From assembly GCA_963971305.1 (NCBI GenBank), contig OZ020313.1, positions 57,608,203-57,672,202 of the forward strand: a stretch of 64,000 bases of DNA, written 5' to 3'. Of the stretch, positions 44,690-56,800 are shown piece after piece. The translations under genes were made by a program, and so were the position numbers. Position 1 is the first letter of the stretch; every line of letters starts with the position of its first letter. The notes beneath the pieces were generated by a model. It was not told the origin of the DNA and did not search any database. It saw only the letters and a list, made by a program, of their open reading frames with translations. This DNA comes from Arcuatula senhousia. Its lineage: Eukaryota; Mollusca; Bivalvia; Mytilida; Mytilidae.

Positions 44690-44877
44690 AAAGGGAAACT
44701 GTAGAGCTACTGGATGTCCTGTCTAAACATAAAGTGTTCTTTGTTGTGTACAGCATGTCAGAAGTAACAGCGACAAAAATAGATGCATTGGCAAGCAACA
44801 AGTTGATGGATCACGCCGACAAAATTAATTTTACAGTATTGTGTTCATCAAAATCATGCGGAGAATTTTTAAGAAAG
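44690..44877 (+). CDS. iGluR-B exon: amino-terminal domain segment
   Basis: The acceptor is tttacag and the donor gtaaaa (phase 0). The first two bases complete a codon from an unseen exon. It encodes RETVELLDVLSKHKVFFVVY, then SMSEVTATKIDALASNKLMD, ending CGEFLRK. The mix of alternating hydrophobic strands and helices fits a periplasmic-binding-type amino-terminal lobe. It is the last copy of array A. Confidence 0.75.
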
Positions 44878-47800
44878 GTAAAACATTTAACAGTTTATCA
44901 ATGTCTTACATCATCCTCTGCAATTTAGCAAAATCAAGAAATGGCAGCTCTTCTTAAGACAACAATTGATATCGTAAGTTTTTTTTTATAAATGAAACAG
45001 ATGTTCATATTTTACTAACAACTCGACATGTAATTATAAATCAATGGGAAAATTAAAGTACTGTACAGCGTAAAGTATTACTCTCCATTAACCAACGAGT
45101 ATTGTATTTTACATTGAAGCCTTTCGAATATGAAAGAAAGCACGTATGGAGGAACTCACTGTTACACTTTTCGAGATGGCTTGTTGGTATTTCAGACGTT
45201 CACAGTTCGAACGATATACCATTTTTCAACACGATTCCTTTCGACAATGTTGCTGTAGTTCAGTTTTCATCCAATAGTGTTAACATAAGGACAGACCTGC
45301 AACAGAATAACAGACAAGGGGTAAGAAAAATCCAATGTTTAGTATGCTGTACAGATAGCACTACCTCAATTTAACATTCGATTTTTGTTCATAATCGACG
45401 AACTATGACGATGATGCTACAAATTCATTTTTACGTTTGGTTTAGTTCGTTTAAACTCTAATATAACTATATTTTAACGTCACATGAAGATATTCTTTAT
45501 TTATCAAAAGTAACTTAAACCTAAATGTACACCTGATTAGAGACAGACGGCCGAACACACTCGAACATTTCAAGTCTGTCTACTTTCGTGCCTGTAGATT
45601 ATAAACAGATAGATCATGCTTTAAATGGATATTTTCTCAAACCTCTATATATATCTATTAAATTACACTCAATATCAAACAAAACATTTTATTATTTGTG
45701 TAGACTGTCAACAGACAAACATTCGGTTTAACCAACGCGAGATCATGTAGATTTATAAATTTCATAGAAATAATACAATATGTAAAAAAAAAAAACTTCT
45801 TGTAAGAAGCAGAGGTACCAATGGGGTATCCGAATGTCAAAAGTCCTTAAGGGCAGAGACAACCCTAACCCTAACCACCAGTAAACACCAACAAGAACGG
45901 GACAAAAACAGACAACATGTTAAACATTGAAACACAAAATAACTGAATATCAATCAACAGCACAAACTCCAGTCGAAACAACAGTAATTAACGAACCAAA
46001 AACCTATTTTGTTTAAAAACGAAATAAACTGAATATTTTTTATATTCATAATAGAATTAGAATTAGCCACGGTATGTGATTTGTTGTGGATGACGCTGTT
46101 TTGTCACCGTACACTATACAGTTGAGTCCAGATCTAACATCTCTACTGTCCAGCTCTCCCGACAGTTCTAGAACTGTCCTAACCCTGGACAGCCCCTGTC
46201 ATAAACTGTTCTGGGGTAGAACTGTCAGGAACTGTTCAAACCCATGACACCTTAAGAGCTATTTTAGGCCCTGACAACTTAGAACTGTTCTAGGCCCTGA
46301 CAGGTTAGAACTGTTCTAGCCTAGGACAGTTCTGCGCCCTGACAGTTTTTGTCCTCTTACAGTTCTAAATGACGTCATGCATCGTTTATTGTAATGGTTT
46401 TGTTTGTGTTAAGTTAAGTCAAAATACCTCCAGTTAAGTCAGCCGAATTTTGCATTATTTTCGTCAAAGGATTGTAAATTAAAAAAATTCAGGAAAGTTG
46501 TGTGTACAGATATCAAATATTTTTGCAGAAAGTGAAAGCGTGTTGATATCAAGAGAAGGGATAGGGAAGTTTTATACGTGATATCTGGAAGCTAGAATAA
46601 TCCATAAAAAAAGAAGCTATTATATGTATATTCTAAACTGTTATAAAATCGTCACAACTGGAACTGTCAGGGGTTAGAACTGTCATAGCTTAGAACTGTC
46701 AGGGCACAGAACAGGTTAGAACTTTCAGGGCGTAGGACAGCTTAGAACTTTCAGGGGTTAGAACAGTTCTAAATCTGTCACGGGGTAGAACTGTTCAGAA
46801 CTGTTCTGCGACAGGACAGGGCCTGTCATAAACTGTTCTAGAGCTGTCAGCAGAACAGATTTAGAACAGATTCCTGACAGTACCTGACAGTTCAAAAGAG
46901 ATGTTAGAACTGGACTCAACTGTATGTGCCAGTGGTAGATGTTATGTAATTTGCAAACATGTACCAATCAAAACAAATTTATTTTATATCTTCTTACTGA
47001 ACTGGGGTGTGCACTTGTCATTCTCAATTGTTAGATTATTGTTTTAATTATATAGGAACAATCAACCGACCTTTGTGAAGTCTGGTTTGTTCACACACTG
47101 TTGTGGCAGAGAGCATTTCGAAGTCTACTAGAAATAGGGTTTATACAGAAAAATGGAAGCTTAGTTTTAAGTCAGGATATATTTCCCAACATAAAATTTG
47201 GATTCAATGGTCGACGATTCAAAATCAATACCTTACCAGTAAGTTAGTTTAGTCTTTTTAATACATACTTGGTTGGAATAATGAAAACATCGATGCATTG
47301 GATGCTATGCTATCATAAAATTATCAAGAAGAGATAAAGGCGTATCTACGTCACGTTTGCAAAGGTAAAATAAGGAAATATTATAATTTTAAATCAAAAT
47401 AAACATAAACCGCCAAATCTCTAGAGATATCTTTTAAAGATATAGCATGTTATGTAAGGATATGGCGTTTTGTTTTGTTCCAATGTTTTGATTTCAATGC
47501 TACTGATAAGAGGTAACTCTTTGAAATATCGATATATAGCATATCAAAATTGACCGTTTGTACCCACGTTTTGGTATTTGTAATTATGGAGTAAATTAAC
47601 ATTAGACTTTAACGCATATGTAAACTTAAACTGTAATTGATTCAATTTGACAAAAAAACAATTTTCAATAATATACTCATGGAAAAAAGAAACTGTGCAT
47701 GTCTATTGAAAATCAATTGTACCCATATTTCCCCTAATCAGAAAATTGTAAAAAATACATTTATCGAGTTGAAATTTTCACTGAATGTCGAGTGGGCAAT

Positions 47801-50800
47801 GCAGATCATTTTGGGGTAGAAATCCGAATTTTTTTTAAAATTCCAGTTTCTGAGATTCAAAAATCACTTTTTTAACCCAAAACTCAAAAATCAAGATTTT
47901 CACTCAAATTAAACCTGTTAACTTTCAACCACTAAAAGGAAAAACATTTTTGGCAAAAATCGGCTGAGAAAACTTAATCTAAAAAATGTGCATTGTTTCC
48001 AAAGTGTGATTTTGTGAATTTCGAATTGACACTACCTGATTTCAAACTGCAACCAAACCATCTTTTAGGGGTCTGAAAATGATTTTTTTTTGTCCAGATC
48101 TTAAGTAAAATGATTTTGCAATACTTTTGAGACAAAATGTATCAAATACTTAAAAAAATGTTGAATTTATGATTTTTCAAAGTGATGCACAGTTTCTTTT
48201 TTCCATTAATATATAAGAAGCTTAAATTAAAGAAATTAAATAACACAAATATACTGCTGAAAATGACATGATACATGAATGTTAATGTTAAAGTAAACAT
48301 GCAAATCCTGTTGGTGTTATCTACAATTAATAATAAACTTTACACCATATGGAATTCTACCCATACATTTTATGGTATTTCGCTGATATATTGTTCTCAA
48401 ATTTCCCCACAGGTCAATGAAACAGGAAATCGATAGTTCTACTCCCGGTACATACATATACACTTGCTTAGTTTTGGCCCAATGATAGAAAACATTTATA
48501 TGTCAGGTCATCGCTCAACATAGTGACGACAGTTTTATTGTACAGAAATATTCAATTCTTGTAATAACTGCAGTTATGAATTTCCGATAACGTAAAATCA
48601 AATATACATATCTACCGGAATGCGTAGCAAGCCCCAGGATGAACAAAAATCTATACTTGAATGTGATATAACTTTCGAATTAAAAAAAATGCACATCATT
48701 TTATAGAGTAATATCACGGCCACCAACCTGTTAATTCACCTGAAGCATTGAGATAAATGCACATGAAGTTTGTTAATCGAGACGATTCTTTCTATGACTG
48801 TTTAGAGTAAAAGTTGGGGTCTAAAAGTCATTTATGTACAAAATTGTAACTATTTTGAAGAATTCGAAAAAAAAAACTAATGGAGATTCTTAACTCTAAA
48901 TCAGTTTCATCTTGTAACAGCATAAAAACATTCTATTTCTCCACACTTTACACTTCTATTCCACATGAACAGCTGAACTCGCGATTGGCACAACTGATTA
49001 AACGCAGCCTTTTAAAAAAAAATGGAAAACGCAGGTATAAATATCTAGAAGTCGATTATACCAAGACTTAATTTGTCATCAATGAGTCTAAGAAAAAGAA
49101 TAAATTTACAGAAGACCAAATAATCGACATGCTCAACTTTCTCATTGACAACATATTTGTTCAGTTTGCTGTACGTGTTTTTCAGCACACAATCGGGATT
49201 CCAATGGGCACTAATTGTGTACCTTTGCTTGCTGATGTTTTCTTCATTTATATGAAGCAGAATTCTTACAATCACTTCTTAACAAAAAAGATCGTAGACT
49301 AGCTCTCTCTTTTAACCTTTGAAGTCTGCCTCATATTTAGATCTACATCTCGAAATTTACTCTCAAGGGAGACTTTTAACAAAGCTCTATGAAAAACGTC
49401 ATGACTTCAACTTTCCAATCGTCAACTTTTCCTTTTTGTATAGCAACATTCCATCCGCTCAAACTTATGGAGTCTCGTGTCACCGTTGATTCGTTAATCC
49501 AGAGCTTGCGGGAATTACATCGATTTCCATGGCAAAGCTTTAGGTTTGACTCAGAAATTGCTGATACGGGGTTTTGTTGCTCTACAGTTGCTGTCTTCAC
49601 TCAATCAGTAGACACCGTGTACTCGAAGACAAATATGGGATTTCTATCTCTCAGATATGTGCAGATATTGGTTTGTCGTAGAAATTTGATTTGTCTTCCC
49701 TTACCGGAGTTCCCTCTTGTTGCGATTTGAGTTCCCGTTGTTGATTTTCTTTCGGTCGATTTTGTGTTTTGTGTTTCTTCGTGCTATTCTTGTTCGTATT
49801 TACCGGTTTCGTCGTTGGCATTTCGGACTTTTGACTCTCGAATATTTGTGTCTTTTGCTTCTTTTGAAATTTATTTTTCATGTTTTCCTACTTACCCAAT
49901 TTTTCATGTTTAAGCTAACGTCTTTAATGCCGCTTTTGCTAAAGAAGCAAAGAGGCACCAATATTCGAGTGTCAAAATTCCGAAAGTGACACAACAGCAC
50001 CGGTAAGCATGATTAAACTTTATTCTACTCTCCATTTACTCAAGGTAAAAAAATTGTAAAAAAGTAATGCCTATCTACATACTCTATTTGTTTCAGTCAT
50101 GTAACAGAAAACATTATATACTAGTATTTCATGTTTTGCCTTACATGTCAATAATTTCACAGCTTGAAAAAAAAAGATGTATTCACTATACATTGGTGTG
50201 AAAATCAGTGTGAAATTAAGGAAATATGTTTTTGATTGATAATTCACAAAAGGTATCTTGAAGTGGTAAAGGAAAACATGTTCAAGTGATACCCGGTAAT
50301 GTGGTTTGGAATAAAAAAAAGGGACATTAAGATTATTGTAAACCTCAAACACACCATTCAACTGGTCGCTAGCTGCAATAATCTACATTGATTTACTCTT
50401 AACCGACCTGTAAGCAGAGCAAAATTTATTTGACCTGACTCAATAACCGACCAAATTACCAATAACAATCAATATCTTCATGACACATAAACAAACAAAA
50501 TTTTGATCTTAAAATCTTAAGAGATCATTTCATAGATCAAATGAGTGCAGATATTGGTTTGTCGTAGATATTTGTTTTGTCTTCCTTTACCGGATTTGAC
50601 ACACTGAATTGGAAACTAGCAACACGACGTGTGCGCTATAGCAGGCAAGAACCGGAGCACCCGAGTTCGCTGTTGCTACGACTTGAGTTCGCTTTCTTGA
50701 TTTTGTGTTTCTTTGTGCTGTTCTTGTTCGTTTTTACCGGTTTTGTCTTTGCCCTTCTGGACTTTTAACACTCGAATGCCCCATTGGTGCGTCTTTGCCT

Positions 50801-53800
50801 CTTTCACACATAACAAAAGATTAAACAATCATTAAGTGTAAAATTACTGAAATAACAACAGCAGAAAATGATAAACTTGTTATGCCAGAATATTGTGTAC
50901 ACCTAAATTAACAAACATACAAACAGACAAATAATTTCATTGCGAATTTCTGCGCCCCAAAAGAGCAAAATAATCACAGAAAAATAACAATATACAGTTC
51001 GTAATGCTTGATTATACTGATTGGTTGGATATCTTACCCCTGCCTTTCCATTAAAGACTAATCCAACAGAGGCATTAAAGTCAATACAGTAAATTATTGG
51101 AGGTGGGACTCGCAAGGTTATGTGATTTATTTCATTTTAATAGAAGCCAATTTGAGATGTAATAAATAAACTATATTCATAAATTCGATTGAGTCAGACA
51201 ATTTCTTATTTTTCTTTTTTTTTCTCAAATTAAAACGCAATTTTGTATATCAATACAAATCCAGCAACAATTTGGACAGACATACTTTATTTTACAAATT
51301 AGATTCTTTAAAAATGATAATATTAACAAATGCAACTTACCTGTGTATATATCTCGATAACATTTGATGAACAGTCTTTGACCGACATTTGCGCATTTAT
51401 CTTAATAACAGATTTTCGCTCGTTTTACCGTTTGGTGACCGTGGATATAATGTTTTGTTTTTAAGCGGTCTTGTTTATTATAGTGTTAAAAATCATTTTT
51501 ATTGAATTGTTGTGTTTTCTGTTTGAGTAGGCTTGGTTTGTCATGAAAGCAATTTTTAATGTATTTTTCTGTTTTAGTGGGCTCCGTTTGGCATGAAAGC
51601 AATTTTTGATGTATTTTTGTTTTAGTGGGCTCCGTTTGTCATGAAAGCAATTTTTAATGTATTTTTGTTTTAGTGGGCTCCGTTTGTCATGAAAGCAATT
51701 TTTAATGTATTTTTTTTTGTTTTAGTGGGCTCCGTTTGCCATGAGAGCAATTTTTAATGTATTTTTGTTTTACTGGGCTCCGTTTGTCATGAAAGCAATA
51801 TTTAATGTATTTTTTGTTTTAGTGGGCTCCTTTTGTCATGAAAGCAATGTTTAATGTATTTTTTTCTGTTTTAGTGGGCTCCGTTTGTCATGGAAGCAAT
51901 TTTTAATGTATTTTTTTTATATTTTAGTGGGCTCCATTTGTAATGATAGAGGAGAAAACACATCAGTATATTGGCGTGACCATTCAACTTTTGAAAGAAT
52001 TAGCCCATGGAATGAATTTCACGTAAGTTTGTTTTATATATACTCTCTCAAAAAAGTTACGCAACAGTGGAAAATTTCCTTATATGTTTTAAGTAAACCT
52101 TCCTTATTATAAATTGATATTGCCAAGCCGTTTTTCAATCATTTAATATCAAATAAAACCAAGAAAAAGAGAAACAAGTGAAGTTCATTTTTCATGATTT
52201 GGGCAAAATCCTAACTGTTACGGTTTTTGATAGAACGCGAGTAGAACATTACCAATGTTTTTCCACGGAAAATGTTGGTTGATTTAAACGGGTTGTTGAC
52301 GCATAAAATTAATAGTTGATTTCTACTTGTGATATCTTAAAAACCGGTGAAGTGACGATTTTTCTAAAATCATGAATATAAATTGCAATCATTTCTCGTT
52401 CTTTTGATTTTATTTGATTTAAATCGGTTAAGAAATGGCTTTGAAATACAAAAATAGTATTAGGTAGGTTTATTTAAAATATATAAGAAAATTTTGTATT
52501 GTTGCGTAACTTTTTTGAGTGAGTATACATAGTTAATATAAATATTTATAATTTCGACGTCGGGTTATGATTTTTGCCATATAAACGAACTAGAAATATC
52601 TACATATAATAACACTAGATTTTGGGAAATTACATTTCAAAGCTATGATATTCAACTTTAGTAAAAATCTTTTAAAGTTTTGTCACAAAAAAGAAAGAAA
52701 ATATGATTTATGTTCTCACATTTTTATGAAGTGATGTCAGATCAATTAAGGTGTGAACGATTTTTATAAACAATTATCAATACTTTATTCAATTTCGTTT
52801 TATCATATCTGTTAAAGAGTGTGTTCGAGCTGTCAGAAGCTGCTTGATATCTTTGCAATTTCCACTCCTATCATAGCACATGTTTTTGCTCCTGATGTCG
52901 AAGAAAATTTTTTTTTAGACTATATAAGAACATTTCTTATCTCAAAGACGGCCAGGAAAACATCAACCTGGATAAAACATGTTTATACCCTGGCATATCA
53001 TATAAGTGTTTACTGTAAAAATATACAACTATATTCAAAATTGGTCCATACAATTTGTGTTAGAATAGTTATATAAGAAGTTTGGTTTGACGTATTTGAC
53101 AGGTACGACCTTGTTCCTCCCCCAGATGGTAAATGGGGAGCCCGAAGTTCTAATGGTACTTGGAGTGGCATGATAGGAGAGCTACAGAGAAAGGTAGATA
53201 TTCCAGATACTGATTTAATCATATAGTCTTGTTTTCATTTATGATATACTTTAGCTCATTATTCATCAGTTAGGTTTATTTTGACACTTTAAAGGTGACA
53301 ACATAGACAACTTCTTCGGGCCAATTCATGAATTCTAGATAAGATAATCCATTGAAGGAAACAAAATCGCTAAAAAGAATGCCTATTGATATCTACAATA
53401 CATTTATATTTTAGAATGCAGACCTTATAGTTGCACCACTTGCAATAAATTCTCTGCGCGACGTAGTGATGGATTTTACCCAGCCGTACTATTATGAGTT
53501 TTCAGCATTGCTGTTAAAGAAACAGGATCCGAATGAGACCCGATGGCGAAAGTTACTCGACCCATTTAGTCCGTTGGTTTTGCTCTTTATTGGAATTTCT
53601 CTACCAGCAGTTGCATTGTTCCTGTTTCTTTTCGAACGCCATAATCCGTTTTATAGACACATTCTTAAGCGAGAAACAATGAGAGGACTTCATCATTTCT
53701 CGGATTCGTTTTGGTATATGTTTGGAGCTTTACTTACGCAAGGCTAGTATGTTTAAAGAAAAAATATCAAAGCTAATAAAAAAGACTTTATTTTGTTGGG

Positions 53801-56800
53801 ATACACATTGACCACTAAACTATCTAAATCCTGACACATTTTATATGCGCCTATCTTAATCAAGGAATTACCCATATCCTCAGTGTCTGCTATCTTTATG
53901 CTTTCAGTTTATGTTAAGTTATGGGAAGTAAAACTGGAAGCGTAGAACTAAAAACATAAAGATACGTACACCAAAATGAGGACAATTTACACCAATTCTT
54001 GTTCGATGTCATATATTTTACTTTTAATAAAAAAATTCTTTAAGATTGCTAATATATTAACAAATTGTCCACATTTGGTGTATCTCAGTCTAAAAAACCC
54101 ATCTATTGGTTTTAAAGGGAGGGAAGGGCGGGTAAGGAAACCACCTCATATAAGCTGAGTGACACTGTAACTGACGTATGACAATCATCACATCTACTGT
54201 CTATCCATAAGCATGGATATTAAAATAATGAGAATGAGTAACATGAACTTCCGCCTACGTCATCAGTCAATGAGACTATACCCATATCCTCAGTGTCTGC
54301 TATCTTTATGCTTTCAGTTCATGTTAGGTTATGGGAAGAAAAACTCGACAGCTTACAAGATGCAAATTTCATAACGAAACGACAATAAACCGACTTTAGC
54401 TCTCTTCCCAAAACTCAAAAATAAAATAAAACACCTCATATGAACACGATATGACAAGGACAAGAGTTTATTTGATAAAACTTGCATTAAAAACTGATTG
54501 TGATGGCTTTTGTAATCATCATACAACAATCCCATATTAAGCATGAACACAAGCACCAAAACAAATCTAGGTCTGACACATGCCAAGGTATAACATCCAT
54601 TATTTCAAGTATCTTTTCCGATCTGCACGTGAGTTTGCAAAACGAAGGGATCTCTCCTTCGAGTGTTAACAAGTCCTGAGAATCCCTTTTATTATCTACT
54701 TAGATGAAAATCATATCGGTGTGTAACTATAATATTAAAGCAAAATAAATGGAATAAAAATAATTCTTTACACAAGACCCGTTAAATTCAAATACTAGTA
54801 TATACCAATTTTGTAAAACTTAAAGGAGAAAATCCCCTCGCTTGCAACTCACGTGAGCGAACCCACTAGGGCATCAGTGTCCCTTGAATTGCTAACGAAA
54901 GGAAATTCACAAAGAAAGCAATACCAAACAACAAATTGTATAAAACATTTAACATCAGACAACAAAGTACATATTTAAATAATTTCATTTTATTTGCCTT
55001 GAACATTCGTTTAACACGAAATAACGATCCCTCAAGTCTATTGTTATAGATTGCTATACTATTCACGACGTTTTCTAATTTAGGCTTTGATTTCCGTCTT
55101 CCATCACTGAGTTAATGATTTTCCAGAGCAACTTCGGCGGGATCACTTTTCCCTTCAGTTTCCATTCCATACCTTATGTTACTCTGAAATGAACAATACT
55201 ATACACTGTAAACAAGTTGATTAAGGTGTTTCATATAACATATTGTATCAAATGATTCCCGTTTTAAAACTATTTCTTCTTTTTAATGAATTCTTATTAT
55301 ATATTTGGCAACCAAAGGAAACAGTTAAGAAATTAAAAGGCTTCACTGCTGTATATTGGCCAATAGGACAAGCTTATTATCAGATTATGCACGAACACTA
55401 GGAATTTCTTTCAAAAACAATGTTAAGATCTGATTTGAATATAATACATATTTCGTTGGATAAAACGCACGAACTAACCTCAATCATAAATTCGAATTCC
55501 AGTATTTCCACAAAAAGTAAGCCTCTTCTATCTATAACACTTACATCTCTGAAATCAAAATAAATACTTGTAAATAATTAATAATCAAGCACATGTTCGG
55601 TGTATATTTAAATTTACTCAACCAAATCAAAACACGTCCTCGATAAAAGGACACGTGAACTTCATTTAATACAACAAGGTTATATGTCCATGAAATAGAA
55701 AATACACAATGACATTATGTTCATAAATAAGCATTTATCTATCATTCATATGGTTGCTTAAAATTTGTTGGCAAATAATTTCTTTAAATTTATACTTGAA
55801 AGTTGTTCTAAGCTTTTCTCTACGCAATAAACGTCCACACGTGCGACTTAATATTTATTTCATGAAATATCTTTTCATGGCCACCTAGGCCTATATGTGC
55901 CTGACCACCTAGGTCTATATGTTCATGCCACCTAGGCCTATAAGTGCATGACCACCTAGGCCTATATGTGCATGACCACCTAGGTCTATATCATGGCCAC
56001 CTAGGCATTAATGTGCATGGCCACCTAGGCCTATAAATAATAAGTGCATGGCCACCTAGGCCTTAAAATTATCAGTGCATGGCCACCTAGGCCTATTAAT
56101 TATCAGTGCATGGGCACCTAGGCCTATAAAATATAAGTGCATAGTCACCAAGGCAAATAAAATGGAATACCTAACAGTATGGCGTGTCACACTCGACACG
56201 TCCGTTCCCTAGCTTGGATATTAAAATAATGAAAATGAGTAACATGAACTTCCGCTTACGTCATCAGTCAATGAGACTACTCTGTCAATGCTTACGTTCG
56301 TCCCTTGTGTATTTATTGTTCTATGTCCAGAAATGGGTGTTTGTAAAGTATTTTGGGATTGGCATTGGATCTTATGTTACTAATTGTGCACCTCTGCTTG
56401 CTGATCTGTTTCTTATATACATGTACTATTTTTGCTCCCGGTGGATTTTCACATTTCAATTAATTTATGTAATGTATGTAGTGTACACTTATTCTATATA
56501 TCATGTATGCCGAACATATTGACGAATAATTATTTTTAGTTACCAAGCTTTTCTTGTCTCTATATTAAGGAGAAGAACATATTTCTGAATCATTATTCTT
56601 AGTTACAATGTTTTTGTTTTTGAATATTATAGGTGTTTAACTATGTAAACGGTGTCGAATCAGCATTTTTTAATTACCATGTTTTTCCATTTCAAGGAGG
56701 TGACATACTGCCGATTCATCATTTTAAGCTACCTTATTTCGTTTCTTGCTTTAGGAGGTGAACATATTGCCGAATCATCTTCAGGCAGAACCATTTTAAG

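Larger units (their letters stand above)
45321..47055 (+). other. iGluR-B intron
   Basis: GT-AG intron of 1.7 kb. It contains a minus-strand Penelope-like tail (45,805-45,986) and an 804-bp MITE (46,119-46,922). Both are annotated separately. Confidence 0.8.
47239..51927 (+). other. iGluR-B intron of 4.7 kb
   Basis: The largest intron. It holds a MITE, a decayed Penelope-like RT, further tail fragments and, at its 3' end, splice-site array B. The stretches 48,210-48,876, 50,004-50,537 and 50,804-51,527 show nothing else I can name. Confidence 0.8.
53743..56754 (+). other. iGluR-B intron of 3.0 kb
   Basis: It begins with GC rather than GT. It contains two short direct-repeat pairs, a CACCTAGGCCTA minisatellite, a small Penelope-like RT fragment and splice-site array C. 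The stretch 54,346-55,875 has no feature I can name. Confidence 0.75.

Noticed and set aside
52819..53076. 85-codon frame before the S1 exon of iGluR-B
   Set aside because: It does not fit the phase of either neighbouring exon and has no receptor motif.
55080..55170. Minus-strand frame with a protein-like composition (KLLWKIINSV)
   Set aside because: About 28 codons, no splice evidence, no family recognised.
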